Source: an uncultured Anaerosporobacter sp. (GTDB lineage: Bacteria; Bacillota; Clostridia; Lachnospirales; Lachnospiraceae). From it: 8,393 nt of DNA. This document shows positions 1 through 5,698 of the stretch, in pieces. Below the pieces are notes generated by a model that saw nothing but the letters and a program-made list of their open reading frames with translations, was not told the origin of the DNA and searched no databases. Location of the stretch: positions 1-8,393 of the forward strand of contig CALZJY010000072.1 of NCBI GenBank assembly GCA_945787925.1. Direction: 5' to 3'. The number at the start of each line of letters is the position of its first letter. The stretch's first letter is position 1. Both the position numbers and the translations under genes were made by a program.

Positions 1-332
1 AAATCGAAGTGACGTATTTCTGGGAGTTAAAATGGGGAATCATTCCTATGATTATCATTTTATTTTCAGTAGAATATATTATTCCGATTCCAGGAATAAA
101 GCAGATTCTTTTATTTTTAGGAAAACATTCGTTAAATATATTCTTAGTACACACATTTATTAGAGGATATTATATGAAAGATTTCGTATATGGATGGAAG
201 CATTTTATCCTAATCATAGTTGTACTTTTTGGAATCTCTTTAGTAATCTCTATGATATTAGAGGCAGGAAAGAGAGTAACTGGCTATAACAAATTTATAG
301 ACAAGATGTGTGGCAAAATAATGAACGCATAG
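1..332 (+). CDS. Acyltransferase-3-type membrane protein, C-terminal fragment
   Basis: This is the 3' end of a gene that begins left of the window. The frame is open from the first full codon (base 3), so the GTG at base 9 is probably internal. About 110 residues are visible. Three hydrophobic stretches look like membrane helices (roughly residues 10-26, 31-50 and 65-85, counting from that GTG). The segment LGKHSLNIFLVH (residues 37-48) resembles the last part of integral-membrane acyltransferases (Acyl_transf_3/OafA-like), where a glycine-lysine/asparagine-serine turn precedes a helix ending in a histidine. Such proteins transfer acyl groups to surface sugars or other envelope molecules. The catalytic N-terminal half is missing, so the substrate cannot be judged. 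The fragment is more AT-rich than the genes that follow. Only weak hairpins are seen after its stop codon (AAGG/CCTT at 351-362), with no convincing terminator. Confidence 0.6.
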   Translation, partial: IEVTYFWELKWGIIPMIIILFSVEYIIPIPGIKQILLFLGKHSLNIFLVHTFIRGYYMKDFVYGWKHFILIIVVLFGISLVISMILEAGKRVTGYNKFIDKMCGKIMNA

Positions 333-403
333 GATTCTTTCTGCTAGAATAAGGCATTCCTTTTTGTTACAATAAAGGTATTATAAGGGGAGGGAAAGTT
401 GCT

Positions 404-784
404 ATGGAGTTAAAAAAGATACATCACGTTGCAATCATTGTATCCGATTATGAGACATCGAAAGAATTCTATGTTGAGAAACTTGGATTTCAGATTGTAA
501 GAGAACATTATCGTCAAGAAAAGGATGATTATAAGCTAGATTTAAAACTTAGAGATTGTGAACTTGAGATATTTGGAGTGAAGAATCCACCAAAACGTGT
601 GAATCGTCCAGAGGCTTGTGGGCTTAGACATTTAGCCTTTCATGTAGAAGATATTGAGAGTGCAATAAGAGAGTTAGAGCAAATGGGTATTCCGTGTGAG
701 CCTGTAAGAAGGGATGCATTCACCGGAGAAAAGATGACATTCTTTTTTGATCCAGATGGTCTTCCTTTAGAGTTGCATGAATAA
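404..784 (+). CDS. VOC-family (glyoxalase I-like) metalloprotein, YaeR/GloA2 type
   Basis: This 126-residue cytosolic protein has the single-chain vicinal-oxygen-chelate fold made of two beta-alpha-beta-beta-beta modules. The four expected metal ligands are visible: His8 (in HHVAI), Glu55 (in ELEIF), His76 (in LRHLAFHV) and Glu123 (in LPLELHE). The closing DPDGLPLELHE is typical of glyoxalase/bleomycin-resistance proteins. Overall it most resembles the YaeR/GloA2 subgroup of small glyoxalase-I-like metalloproteins, whose true substrates are poorly known. True glyoxalase I converts the methylglyoxal-glutathione hemithioacetal, but most clostridia lack glutathione, so that exact reaction should not be assumed. 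The start is well supported by the purine-rich AAGGGGAGGG (385-394). The next gene begins 29 bases after its stop with no terminator between, so the two are probably co-transcribed. A methylglyoxal synthase gene lies 1.9 kb downstream. Confidence 0.85.
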   Translation: MELKKIHHVAIIVSDYETSKEFYVEKLGFQIVREHYRQEKDDYKLDLKLRDCELEIFGVKNPPKRVNRPEACGLRHLAFHVEDIESAIRELEQMGIPCEPVRRDAFTGEKMTFFFDPDGLPLELHE

Positions 785-813
785 CCAGATAAAAAAAGAA
801 GGAAGGGCAAATC

Positions 814-1317
814 ATGCGAAATGAAGTAACGAAAAAAGATATTCAAAAGATGCAAGAAGAAATTGACTATCGAAAATTAGTTGTTCGAAAAGAAGCGATA
901 GAGGCAGTCAAAGAAGCAAGAGCACAAGGGGATCTAAGTGAGAACTTCGAGTACTATGCGGCAAAGAAAGATAAGAATAAAAATGAAAGCCGAATCCGCT
1001 ATTTAGAGAGAATGATTAAGACGGCAATCATCGTTTCTGATGAATCCAAGGATGACGAAGTAGGAATCAATAATACGGTAACCGTATATTTTGAAGAAGA
1101 TGATATGAGCGAGACATTTAAACTAGTCACTACGGTAAGGGGGAATTCCCTAGGTGGAAAGATCAGTATCGAGTCTCCGCTTGGGAAGGCAATTCTAGGC
1201 CATAAGGTGGGAGACAAGGTACATGTCAAAGTAAACGATACGGTTGGTTATGATGTGGTAATCGAGAAGATTGAGAATACGGAAGACGATGGAACCGATA
1301 AACTCCGTAGTTATTAA
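814..1317 (+). CDS. GreA/GreB-family transcription elongation factor
   Basis: This 167-residue protein has the two-part Gre layout: an N-terminal antiparallel coiled coil (about residues 5-75) and a C-terminal FKBP-like domain (about 85-155). The coiled-coil tip carries the signature GDLSEN (39-44). Its Asp40 and Glu43 match the acidic pair that Gre factors insert into the RNA polymerase secondary channel to stimulate cleavage of backtracked RNA. The C-terminal SPLGKAILGHKVGD (121-134) is the family's second hallmark. It is slightly longer than standard GreA (about 158) and ends in an acidic tail (ENTEDDGTDK). The usual VG..EAD stretch before the SPLGKA motif is replaced by TTVRGNSLGG, so it may be a second, diverged Gre paralogue rather than the main GreA. 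I therefore give no symbol. The ribosome binding site is GGAAGGG upstream of the ATG. It follows the VOC gene by 29 bases, probably in the same operon, and a terminator follows. Confidence 0.87.
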   Translation: MRNEVTKKDIQKMQEEIDYRKLVVRKEAIEAVKEARAQGDLSENFEYYAAKKDKNKNESRIRYLERMIKTAIIVSDESKDDEVGINNTVTVYFEEDDMSETFKLVTTVRGNSLGGKISIESPLGKAILGHKVGDKVHVKVNDTVGYDVVIEKIENTEDDGTDKLRSY

Positions 1318-1321
1318 ACAA

Positions 1322-1366
1322 AAAGCAGCGATCCTTATAGTTAGGGAAGGAAATCGCTGCTTTATT
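1322..1366 (+). terminator. Intrinsic terminator after the Gre-family gene
   Basis: An 11-bp perfect stem, AAAGCAGCGAT (1322-1332) with ATCGCTGCTTT (1353-1363), lies directly after the stop codon. Its loop contains a further CCTT/AAGG pairing. The T-run after the stem is short (TTTATTAAT), so plus-strand efficiency may be moderate. On the minus strand the stem is followed by TTTTTG, but no minus-strand gene is seen there. Confidence 0.75.
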
Positions 1367-1375
1367 AATAATGAG

Positions 1376-1404
1376 TTGTAGTTTAAAAAGTGCAATGGTA
1401 TAAT
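1376..1404 (+). promoter_or_regulatory. Promoter of ilvE (extended -10)
   Basis: A -35 box TTGTAG (1376-1381) and a perfect -10 TATAAT (1399-1404) are separated by 17 bp. The -10 is preceded by TGg, the extended -10 element, which would compensate for the imperfect -35. Transcription would start near 1411, giving a leader of roughly 48 bases. No T-box, leader peptide or attenuator fits in that space. Confidence 0.75.
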
Positions 1405-1458
1405 ATGAGAAATAGTTTTACATATTAGCAGAAACTAAATAAGAAAGGAAGTATACCT

Positions 1459-2484
1459 ATGGAAAATAACAAACTAGATTGGGAAAACCTTGGATTTGGA
1501 TATCACAAGACAGCAAAAAGATTTGTAGCAAATTTTAAGGATGGCGCTTGGGAAGATGGCGGATTAACAGAAGAAGATACAATCGTATTAAGCGAATGTG
1601 CCGGAGTTTTACAATATGCCCAAACTATTTTTGAAGGCCTGAAAGCATACAGAACAGAGGATGGTCGTATTGTAACATTTCGTCCTGACTTAAATGCAGA
1701 ACGTATGATAGATTCTGCAAGACGCTTAGAAATGCCAGAGTTTCCAAAGGAACGCTTTATCGAGGCAGTAACGGAAGTAGTAAAGGCAAATGCAGAATTC
1801 GTACCACCATATGGTTCTGGTGCTACCTTCTACCTTCGCCCATACATGTTCGGTAGCAGTCCGGTAATCGGAGTTAAGCCAGCAGATGAATATCAATTCA
1901 GAGTATTCGGTACTCCGGTTGGACCATACTTCAAAGGCGGAGTAAAACCAATTACGATTTGTGTTTCTGATTTCGATCGTGCAGCACCTCATGGAACAGG
2001 CCATATCAAAGCTGGTCTTAACTATGCAATGAGCTTACATGCAATCGTATCTGCACATAACAACGGATATGATGAAAACATGTATTTAGATGCAGCAACA
2101 AGAACAAAGATTGAAGAAACAGGTGGAGCAAACTTCTTATTTGTGACAAAAGACAATAAGTTAGTAGTTCCAACATCTCCAAGCATCCTGCCATCCATCA
2201 CAAGACGTTCTTTAGTATATGTTGCAAAAGAATACTTAGGTCTTGAAGTAGAGGAAAGAGAAGTGTATTTTGAAGAAATCAAAGACTTCGCAGAATGTGG
2301 TATCTGTGGTACTGCAGCAGTAATCTCTCCAGTAGGAAAAATCGTGAACCACGGAGAAGAAATCTGTTTCCCAGCTGGAATGGAAGAGATGGGACCAACA
2401 ACGAAAAAATTATATGATACATTAACAGGAATCCAGATGGGACGTATCGAAGCTCCAGAAGGCTGGATTCATGTAATTGAATAA
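1459..2484 (+). CDS. ilvE: Branched-chain amino acid aminotransferase
   Basis: This 341-residue, PLP-dependent class IV (fold type IV) aminotransferase interconverts leucine, isoleucine and valine with their 2-oxo acids, using 2-oxoglutarate/glutamate. It is the last step of branched-chain amino acid synthesis, in the cytosol. The length and order of motifs fit the longer, eukaryote-like BCAT subgroup common in Firmicutes: LQYAQTIFEGLKAYR (51-65), FRPDLNAERM (74-83), YLRPYMFGS (125-133) and GHIKAGLNYA (181-190). Lys184 is the expected Schiff-base lysine. IEETGGANFLF (218-228) holds the conserved Glu near the PLP ring nitrogen, and GTAAVISPVG (284-293) is the phosphate/substrate loop region. 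The ATG has a good site, AGAAAGGAAG, upstream. It is a single-gene unit with its own promoter and terminator. Cys280 and Cys283 form a CxxC, but it is not at the position of the redox CxxC of human BCAT, so I attach no function to it. Confidence 0.95.
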   Translation: MENNKLDWENLGFGYHKTAKRFVANFKDGAWEDGGLTEEDTIVLSECAGVLQYAQTIFEGLKAYRTEDGRIVTFRPDLNAERMIDSARRLEMPEFPKERFIEAVTEVVKANAEFVPPYGSGATFYLRPYMFGSSPVIGVKPADEYQFRVFGTPVGPYFKGGVKPITICVSDFDRAAPHGTGHIKAGLNYAMSLHAIVSAHNNGYDENMYLDAATRTKIEETGGANFLFVTKDNKLVVPTSPSILPSITRRSLVYVAKEYLGLEVEEREVYFEEIKDFAECGICGTAAVISPVGKIVNHGEEICFPAGMEEMGPTTKKLYDTLTGIQMGRIEAPEGWIHVIE

Positions 2485-2494
2485 GATGTTTCAG

Positions 2495-2524
2495 AAAAGC
2501 CATTCGATTTTGAGTGGCTTTTTT
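2495..2524 (+). terminator. Intrinsic terminator after ilvE
   Basis: The stem is AAAAGCCATTC (2495-2505) with GAGTGGCTTTT (2512-2522), 11 bp with one T-G wobble and a 6-base loop. It ends in a run of six Ts (2519-2524). Repeat copy A begins two bases after the T-run. Confidence 0.88.
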
Positions 2525-2525
2525 C

Positions 2526-2577
2526 ATTGCATAGGAAATTGCGAAGAATCCTCTATGCAATAAAAGACACCCGAAAC
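2526..2577. repeat. Terminator-linked palindromic repeat, copy A
   Basis: The arms ATTGCATAG (2526-2534) and CTATGCAAT (2553-2561) are perfectly complementary around an 18-base centre. The left 17 bases, TTGCATAGGAAATTGCG, are identical to copy C at 8269. The right arm matches copy C with one gap and few changes. An A-rich tail and the string CCCGAAAC (2570-2577) follow, and the latter recurs exactly in copy B. The copy starts immediately after the T-run of the ilvE terminator, separated by a single C. Confidence 0.75.
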
Positions 2578-2593
2578 TTGCAAAGCGGCTTTG

Positions 2594-2622
2594 TTGTAAT
2601 AACTCGAAAAACACGATATAAT
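2594..2622 (+). promoter_or_regulatory. Promoter of mgsA
   Basis: TTGTAA (2594-2599), a 17-bp spacer and a perfect TATAAT (2617-2622) fit a sigma-A promoter. Transcription would start near 2629, about 30 bases before the mgsA ATG. A 6+1+6 palindrome (CAAAGC g GCTTTG, 2581-2593) abuts the -35 box and could be an operator. Confidence 0.7.
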
Positions 2623-2659
2623 ATAGAACGTAAATCTTATAACAGGTAGGTGGATGTAG

Positions 2660-3130
2660 ATGGAAAGTAAATTTGTTACAATGACAATTGGGAAACAAAA
2701 AAATATTGCGCTCATTGCCCATGATGGAAAGAAAGAACAAATGATGCAATGGTGTGAAAAAAATAAAGATATCTTACAGAAACACTTTTTATGTGGTACA
2801 GGAACTACAGCCAGAATGATTACTGATCGAACAGGATTGCCTGTAAAAGGATACAACAGTGGTCCTTTAGGTGGAGATCAACAAGTGGGAGCAAAAATCG
2901 TAGAAGGAAAAATCGACCTCGTTGTATTCTTCTCAGACCCATTATCTGCACAGCCGCATGATCCAGACGTAAAGGCGTTATTAAGAATTGCACAAGTATA
3001 CGATATTCCAATTGCAAACAATCTTGCGAGTGCGGATTTTATCATCCATTCTTCTTTGATGGACGAAGAGTATGATCATAACGTTATCGATTTCCAAGAA
3101 AACATTAGAAATAGAGCAAATACATTATAA
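2660..3130 (+). CDS. mgsA: Methylglyoxal synthase
   Basis: This 156-residue cytosolic enzyme converts dihydroxyacetone phosphate to methylglyoxal and phosphate. The reaction bypasses lower glycolysis and releases phosphate when sugar phosphates accumulate. The protein aligns along its whole length with E. coli MgsA (152 aa) from memory. IALIAHDGKK (16-25) opens the domain. CGTGTTARMI (45-54) is the phosphate-binding loop. SGPLGGDQQVGA (67-78) carries the catalytic aspartate, Asp73, equivalent to E. coli Asp71. PHDPDVKALLR (99-109) holds His100 and Asp103, equivalent to His98 and Asp101. TADFII-like ASADFIIHS (123-131) closes the fold. All catalytic residues are present. The ATG follows AGGTAGGTGG at a normal distance. 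It is a single-gene unit with its own promoter and terminator, flanked on both sides by copies of the palindromic repeat. Confidence 0.96.
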   Translation: MESKFVTMTIGKQKNIALIAHDGKKEQMMQWCEKNKDILQKHFLCGTGTTARMITDRTGLPVKGYNSGPLGGDQQVGAKIVEGKIDLVVFFSDPLSAQPHDPDVKALLRIAQVYDIPIANNLASADFIIHSSLMDEEYDHNVIDFQENIRNRANTL

Positions 3131-3137
3131 AAAAAGT

Positions 3138-3168
3138 AAAAGGATGCCGACGTATGGCATCCTTTTTT
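3138..3168 (+). terminator. Intrinsic terminator after mgsA
   Basis: A perfect 11-bp stem, AAAAGGATGCC (3138-3148) with GGCATCCTTTT (3156-3166), has a 7-base loop and ends in six Ts (3163-3168). The A-run before the stem could let it act on the other strand too, but no converging gene is present. Repeat copy B begins one base after the T-run. Confidence 0.9.
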
Positions 3169-3169
3169 C

Positions 3170-3206
3170 TTGCATAGGGGACGATACAAGAAAAAACGCC
3201 CGAAAC
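3170..3206. repeat. Terminator-linked repeat, degenerate copy B
   Basis: TTGCATAGGGGA (3170-3181) is identical to the right arm of copy C read on the opposite strand. The rest of the palindrome is shortened and diverged (CGATACAAG). A tail AAAAAACGCCCGAAAC (3191-3206) follows. Its AAAAAACGCCC matches copy C, and its CCCGAAAC matches copy A. One C separates it from the six-T run of the mgsA terminator. Confidence 0.6.
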
Positions 3207-3211
3207 AATAT

Positions 3212-3240
3212 TTTACATCGCCATATAGTAGTGCTATAAT
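3212..3240 (+). promoter_or_regulatory. Promoter of the D,D-carboxypeptidase gene
   Basis: TTTACA (3212-3217, five of six consensus bases) and a perfect TATAAT (3235-3240) lie 17 bp apart. This is the best-looking promoter in the window. Transcription would start near 3247, leaving a leader of about 55 bases before the ATG at 3302. GAACGT follows the -10 closely here and at the mgsA promoter. Confidence 0.8.
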
Positions 3241-3301
3241 AAGGAACGTGTAAAATAGGAAAAGAAAGGAAAAGTGCTGTAACAATAAGAGAGGTACAGT
3301 G

Positions 3302-3343
3302 ATGGCTAAGAGAATTGAAGAGAAGAAAGAATTATATGGTTAG
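3302..3343 (+). CDS. Possible 13-codon upstream ORF overlapping the carboxypeptidase start
   Basis: The ATG at 3302 has the strongest ribosome binding site in this leader, GAGAGG (3289-3294), at an ideal 7-base spacing. It encodes only MAKRIEEKKELYG before a TAG at 3341-3343, in a different frame from the carboxypeptidase. The stop lies three bases past the in-frame ATG at 3336 of the main gene, a layout that favours translational coupling. It could instead be the original N-terminus, cut off by a one-base frameshift or sequence error. The evidence is positional only. The peptide has no recognisable family. Confidence 0.35.
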   Translation: MAKRIEEKKELYG

Positions 3344-4148
3344 GTGGATTGTCTTGGTAGAAATAGTCGTCATTTTATTAATGGCGAATCTATTTGTGGC
3401 AAAACATTTGGATAAGGTATGTAATAAAGAGGAGAAGCTAAACGCAGTTGAAACAAAACAAAAGGCGGTAAAAGCTGGAGTGATCCAGACAGAAGCTCCA
3501 ACGCAAGAGCCAAGGGAGACGGAAGCATCCAAAAAAGAGAAAGCCTTGAAGAAAGAGGCGAAAAAGCTTGGAAAATCCATGGATGAAAAGCTCCGTATTC
3601 TCGTAAACAAGGAGCATAAAGTTCCTGCTGATTATAAAGTGAAGTTGGTTACATATAAGAAAACAGAGAAAATAGTAGCAAAGATCATAAGAGCTCCATT
3701 GGAACAGATGTTGAAGGATGGAGAGAAAGAAGGATTGTCATTCCAACTTTGTTCTGCGTATCGAAGCAACAAGGCACAACAACGTTTGGTAGACCGAGAT
3801 GTAAGAAAGTATAAGAGACAAGGACTTAGTGAGGAAGAAGCGTTAGAAAAGACATATAAGGTTGTACAGGCTGCAGGGCATAGCGAGCATGCGACAGGCC
3901 TAGCCGTGGATATCGTTTCAGACCATAATACGAGTCTGAATGAAACACAAGAGACAACAGACGAGTTCCAGTGGTTGAAGGCGCATTGTGCAGAGTACGG
4001 CTTTATCTTACGATATCCGCACGGTAAAACAGGCATTACAGGGATTATTTATGAACCATGGCATTTTCGATATGTAGGAAAAGAGGCTGCGAAGTTTATT
4101 ACAGAGAATCAGCTTACGTATGAAGAGTTCTATGAGATGGCATGGTAA
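3315..4148 (+). CDS. Membrane-anchored D-alanyl-D-alanine carboxypeptidase, VanY/M15B family
   Basis: This zinc peptidase is predicted to trim the terminal D-alanine from peptidoglycan pentapeptides outside the membrane. Numbering from the TTG at 3315 gives 277 residues: a basic start (KRRK), one hydrophobic anchor (about 11-29), and a charged, Lys/Glu-rich linker (about 35-100). The M15 domain (about 105-275) follows. The zinc ligands are visible: His192 and Asp199 in SEHATGLAVD (190-199) and His250 in EPWHFRYVG (247-255), with Glu247 the likely catalytic acid/base. SAYRSNKAQQ (147-156) is also typical of the family. No vanR/S/H/A genes are near, so this is probably routine wall maturation, not vancomycin resistance. 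The start is uncertain. The TTG lacks a well-spaced ribosome binding site. The ATG at 3336 is the alternative, giving 270 residues, perhaps coupled to the 3302 upstream ORF. The gene ends at a terminator shared with the converging MATE gene. Confidence 0.88.
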   Translation: MKRRKNYMVRWIVLVEIVVILLMANLFVAKHLDKVCNKEEKLNAVETKQKAVKAGVIQTEAPTQEPRETEASKKEKALKKEAKKLGKSMDEKLRILVNKEHKVPADYKVKLVTYKKTEKIVAKIIRAPLEQMLKDGEKEGLSFQLCSAYRSNKAQQRLVDRDVRKYKRQGLSEEEALEKTYKVVQAAGHSEHATGLAVDIVSDHNTSLNETQETTDEFQWLKAHCAEYGFILRYPHGKTGITGIIYEPWHFRYVGKEAAKFITENQLTYEEFYEMAW

Positions 4149-4160
4149 GATAGGACAAGC

Positions 4161-4198
4161 AAAAAGGAATCGCCCTTGTTAAGGACGATTCCTTTTTT
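4161..4198. terminator. Bidirectional terminator between carboxypeptidase and MATE genes
   Basis: The stem AAAAAGGAATCG (4161-4172) with CGATTCCTTTTT (4186-4197) is 12 bp and perfect. An inner CCTT/AAGG stem closes a 3-base loop. It is flanked by A-runs and T-runs, so it works on both strands for the two converging genes. The MATE stop codon (4179-4181) lies in the hairpin tip, so the last MATE codons (QKRNRP) are part of the terminator. Confidence 0.92.
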
Positions 4199-5570
4199 GA
4201 TCCATTTGATGTACGAGGGTAGGATGGGCCACGGATTTGTTTTTCCATTTTCCGCTGGCATATCGGAGACAGCTGATGCTTCCGGTCAGCGTCCAGGTAA
4301 GGCCAGTCGTGATCCAGATGCCCCATATGCCGAGGAAGGGAATGCTGGTAAGCGGTCTTGCAAAGCCGACCCTTCCAATTACCTCGAAGATCCCATTTCC
4401 CATGGCGTAGAGCGTATCTCCTGCCCCGTTTAATACATTGCGGGAGACGTAAATCATGCCCAGTGGAAAATAGAACAGGCTGGTAATTTGAATTGCCCTT
4501 GCGCCAATGGAGATTACCTCGGGTTCATCTACGAAGAGGCGCATAATGAAGGTGCCACCGAAGAATGCAACCGGGAGCATGGCGGCACTGAAGAGAACGC
4601 ACAGCAGGGTTGCACAGCGAAAGCCTTTGCGCACCCGTTCCATCTGGTTGGCACCAATGTTTTGCCCAGTAAAGGTAGCGACTGCGGTGCCTAAGGAATT
4701 GAATGGCTGTTGTACGAGTTGTTCAAATCGTCCAGCTGCCGTGTAGGAGGACATGACAGTCTCCTTAAACTCATTGACCACTCGCTGCAAGGCAAGACAG
4801 GAGATGCTGATTAAGGAATTTTGTAATGCCACGGGAGTACCAATCTTCAAACATTTTATCATTAATTCTCGGTCTGGCTTCCATAGTCCTTTTGGAATCT
4901 TAAAGTAAGGGTGCTTGCATATAGCAAATAAGATGGAGCTTAAGGCCGCAATCAATTGAGAGAGGATGCTCGCAAAGGCGACACCGAATACCCTCCAGTG
5001 GAAGACACGTACAAAGAGCAAATCTAATCCGATATTTAGGAAGCTTGCAAGCACTAAAAACATAAGCGGAGTCTTTGAGTCACCTAACGCCCGAAGGATG
5101 GAGGAAATTCCATTATAGGCAATCATAAAGAGTGTTCCAGCACAGCTTACGCGCAGGTACATCATGGCATCGTCTAAAATTCCATCAGGTGTATTCATGG
5201 CTTTTAAGATGGAGTTTGCAAATATGCAGCCAACTAGGCTCATCAGCAGGCTAGCGGTGCTAAGGACGTATACGGAACTCGTAATGGTCTTTTGTACTTG
5301 CAGCAGGCTTCCAGCTCCATAATACTGGGAGGTAATGATTCCAATGCCTGTGGATAATCCAAGTCCCAAAGAGAAGAGGAGGAACAGGATCGAGCCGGTA
5401 GAACCAACAGCAGCAAGGGCATCTGCACTTACAAACTGTCCGACAATCATGGAATCTACCATATTGTAAAGTTGTTGAAATATATTTCCTATCAGCATAG
5501 GAATGGTAAAGGAAAGCATGAGCTTCATTGGCTTGCCAGTCGTCATATCCATCATATACTGTTGTTTCAT
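4179..5570 (-). CDS. MATE-family multidrug/cation efflux transporter
   Basis: This 463-residue inner-membrane antiporter probably exports organic cations or other toxic compounds in exchange for Na+ or H+. The length (about 450 is usual) and repeated hydrophobic segments fit the 12-helix MATE fold, made of two 6-helix halves. Typical features are the opening TGKPMKLMLSFTIPMLIGNIFQQLYNM (from residue 11), VDSMIVGQFVSADALAAVG after it, and the second-half TGQNIGANQMERVRKG. This pattern is common in clostridial DinF/NorM-like pumps, and the substrate cannot be told from sequence. I chose the ATG at 5568-5570 because AAGGAGA (5577-5583 on the plus strand) lies 6 bases before it and the protein begins there as in relatives. 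The frame stays open upstream to 5804, but that part runs antisense into the next gene and has no membrane-protein character. The gene is divergent from the CPBP gene and ends inside a bidirectional terminator. Confidence 0.93.
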   Translation of the reverse strand: MKQQYMMDMTTGKPMKLMLSFTIPMLIGNIFQQLYNMVDSMIVGQFVSADALAAVGSTGSILFLLFSLGLGLSTGIGIITSQYYGAGSLLQVQKTITSSVYVLSTASLLMSLVGCIFANSILKAMNTPDGILDDAMMYLRVSCAGTLFMIAYNGISSILRALGDSKTPLMFLVLASFLNIGLDLLFVRVFHWRVFGVAFASILSQLIAALSSILFAICKHPYFKIPKGLWKPDRELMIKCLKIGTPVALQNSLISISCLALQRVVNEFKETVMSSYTAAGRFEQLVQQPFNSLGTAVATFTGQNIGANQMERVRKGFRCATLLCVLFSAAMLPVAFFGGTFIMRLFVDEPEVISIGARAIQITSLFYFPLGMIYVSRNVLNGAGDTLYAMGNGIFEVIGRVGFARPLTSIPFLGIWGIWITTGLTWTLTGSISCLRYASGKWKNKSVAHPTLVHQMDQKRNRP

Positions 5571-5601
5571 AAGAAGTCTCCTTTCAAGTTTAACTGTGGT
5601 T

Positions 5602-5661
5602 ATCATAGTGGAATTAGGGGGAGGGCAGTGTACTGTACGAAAGTTTGGCTGCATATATAAT
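5602..5661. promoter_or_regulatory. Divergent control region between MATE and CPBP genes
   Basis: A perfect TATAAT (5656-5661) can serve the CPBP gene. On the minus strand TATGAT (5602-5607) can serve the MATE gene. Neither has a consensus -35. Where both -35 boxes should fall lies a small palindrome, CAGT-GT-ACTG (5626-5635), followed by a second GTAC. This suggests regulator-dependent promoters, but the evidence is modest. Confidence 0.35.
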
Positions 5662-5698
5662 AGTAGGATAAAAAAATGGGGTTTAAGGGTAGTACGGA

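Noticed and set aside
280..370. Intrinsic terminator after the acyltransferase and promoter for the VOC gene
   Set aside because: Only 4-5 bp stems (ATTCT/AGAAT, AAGG/CCTT) and a lone TGcTAGAAT (342-350) were found, not enough to call either.
1405..1458. T-box or attenuator leader before ilvE
   Set aside because: The leader is only about 50 bases and contains no T-box sequence or terminator/antiterminator pair. Only a weak TAGTTT/AAACTA pairing is seen.
2279..2856. Two overlapping minus-strand open frames spanning the ilvE end, the intergenic region and mgsA
   Set aside because: They run antisense to well-supported genes and through a terminator and repeat copy A, have no ribosome sites, and show no family resemblance.
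3632..4036. Minus-strand frame of 134 codons within the carboxypeptidase gene
   Set aside because: It is a shadow of the real gene on the other strand, and its composition does not look like a protein.
3315..4148. Vancomycin-resistance function for the VanY-like gene
   Set aside because: No other van genes are nearby, and M15 D,D-carboxypeptidases are common in susceptible clostridia.
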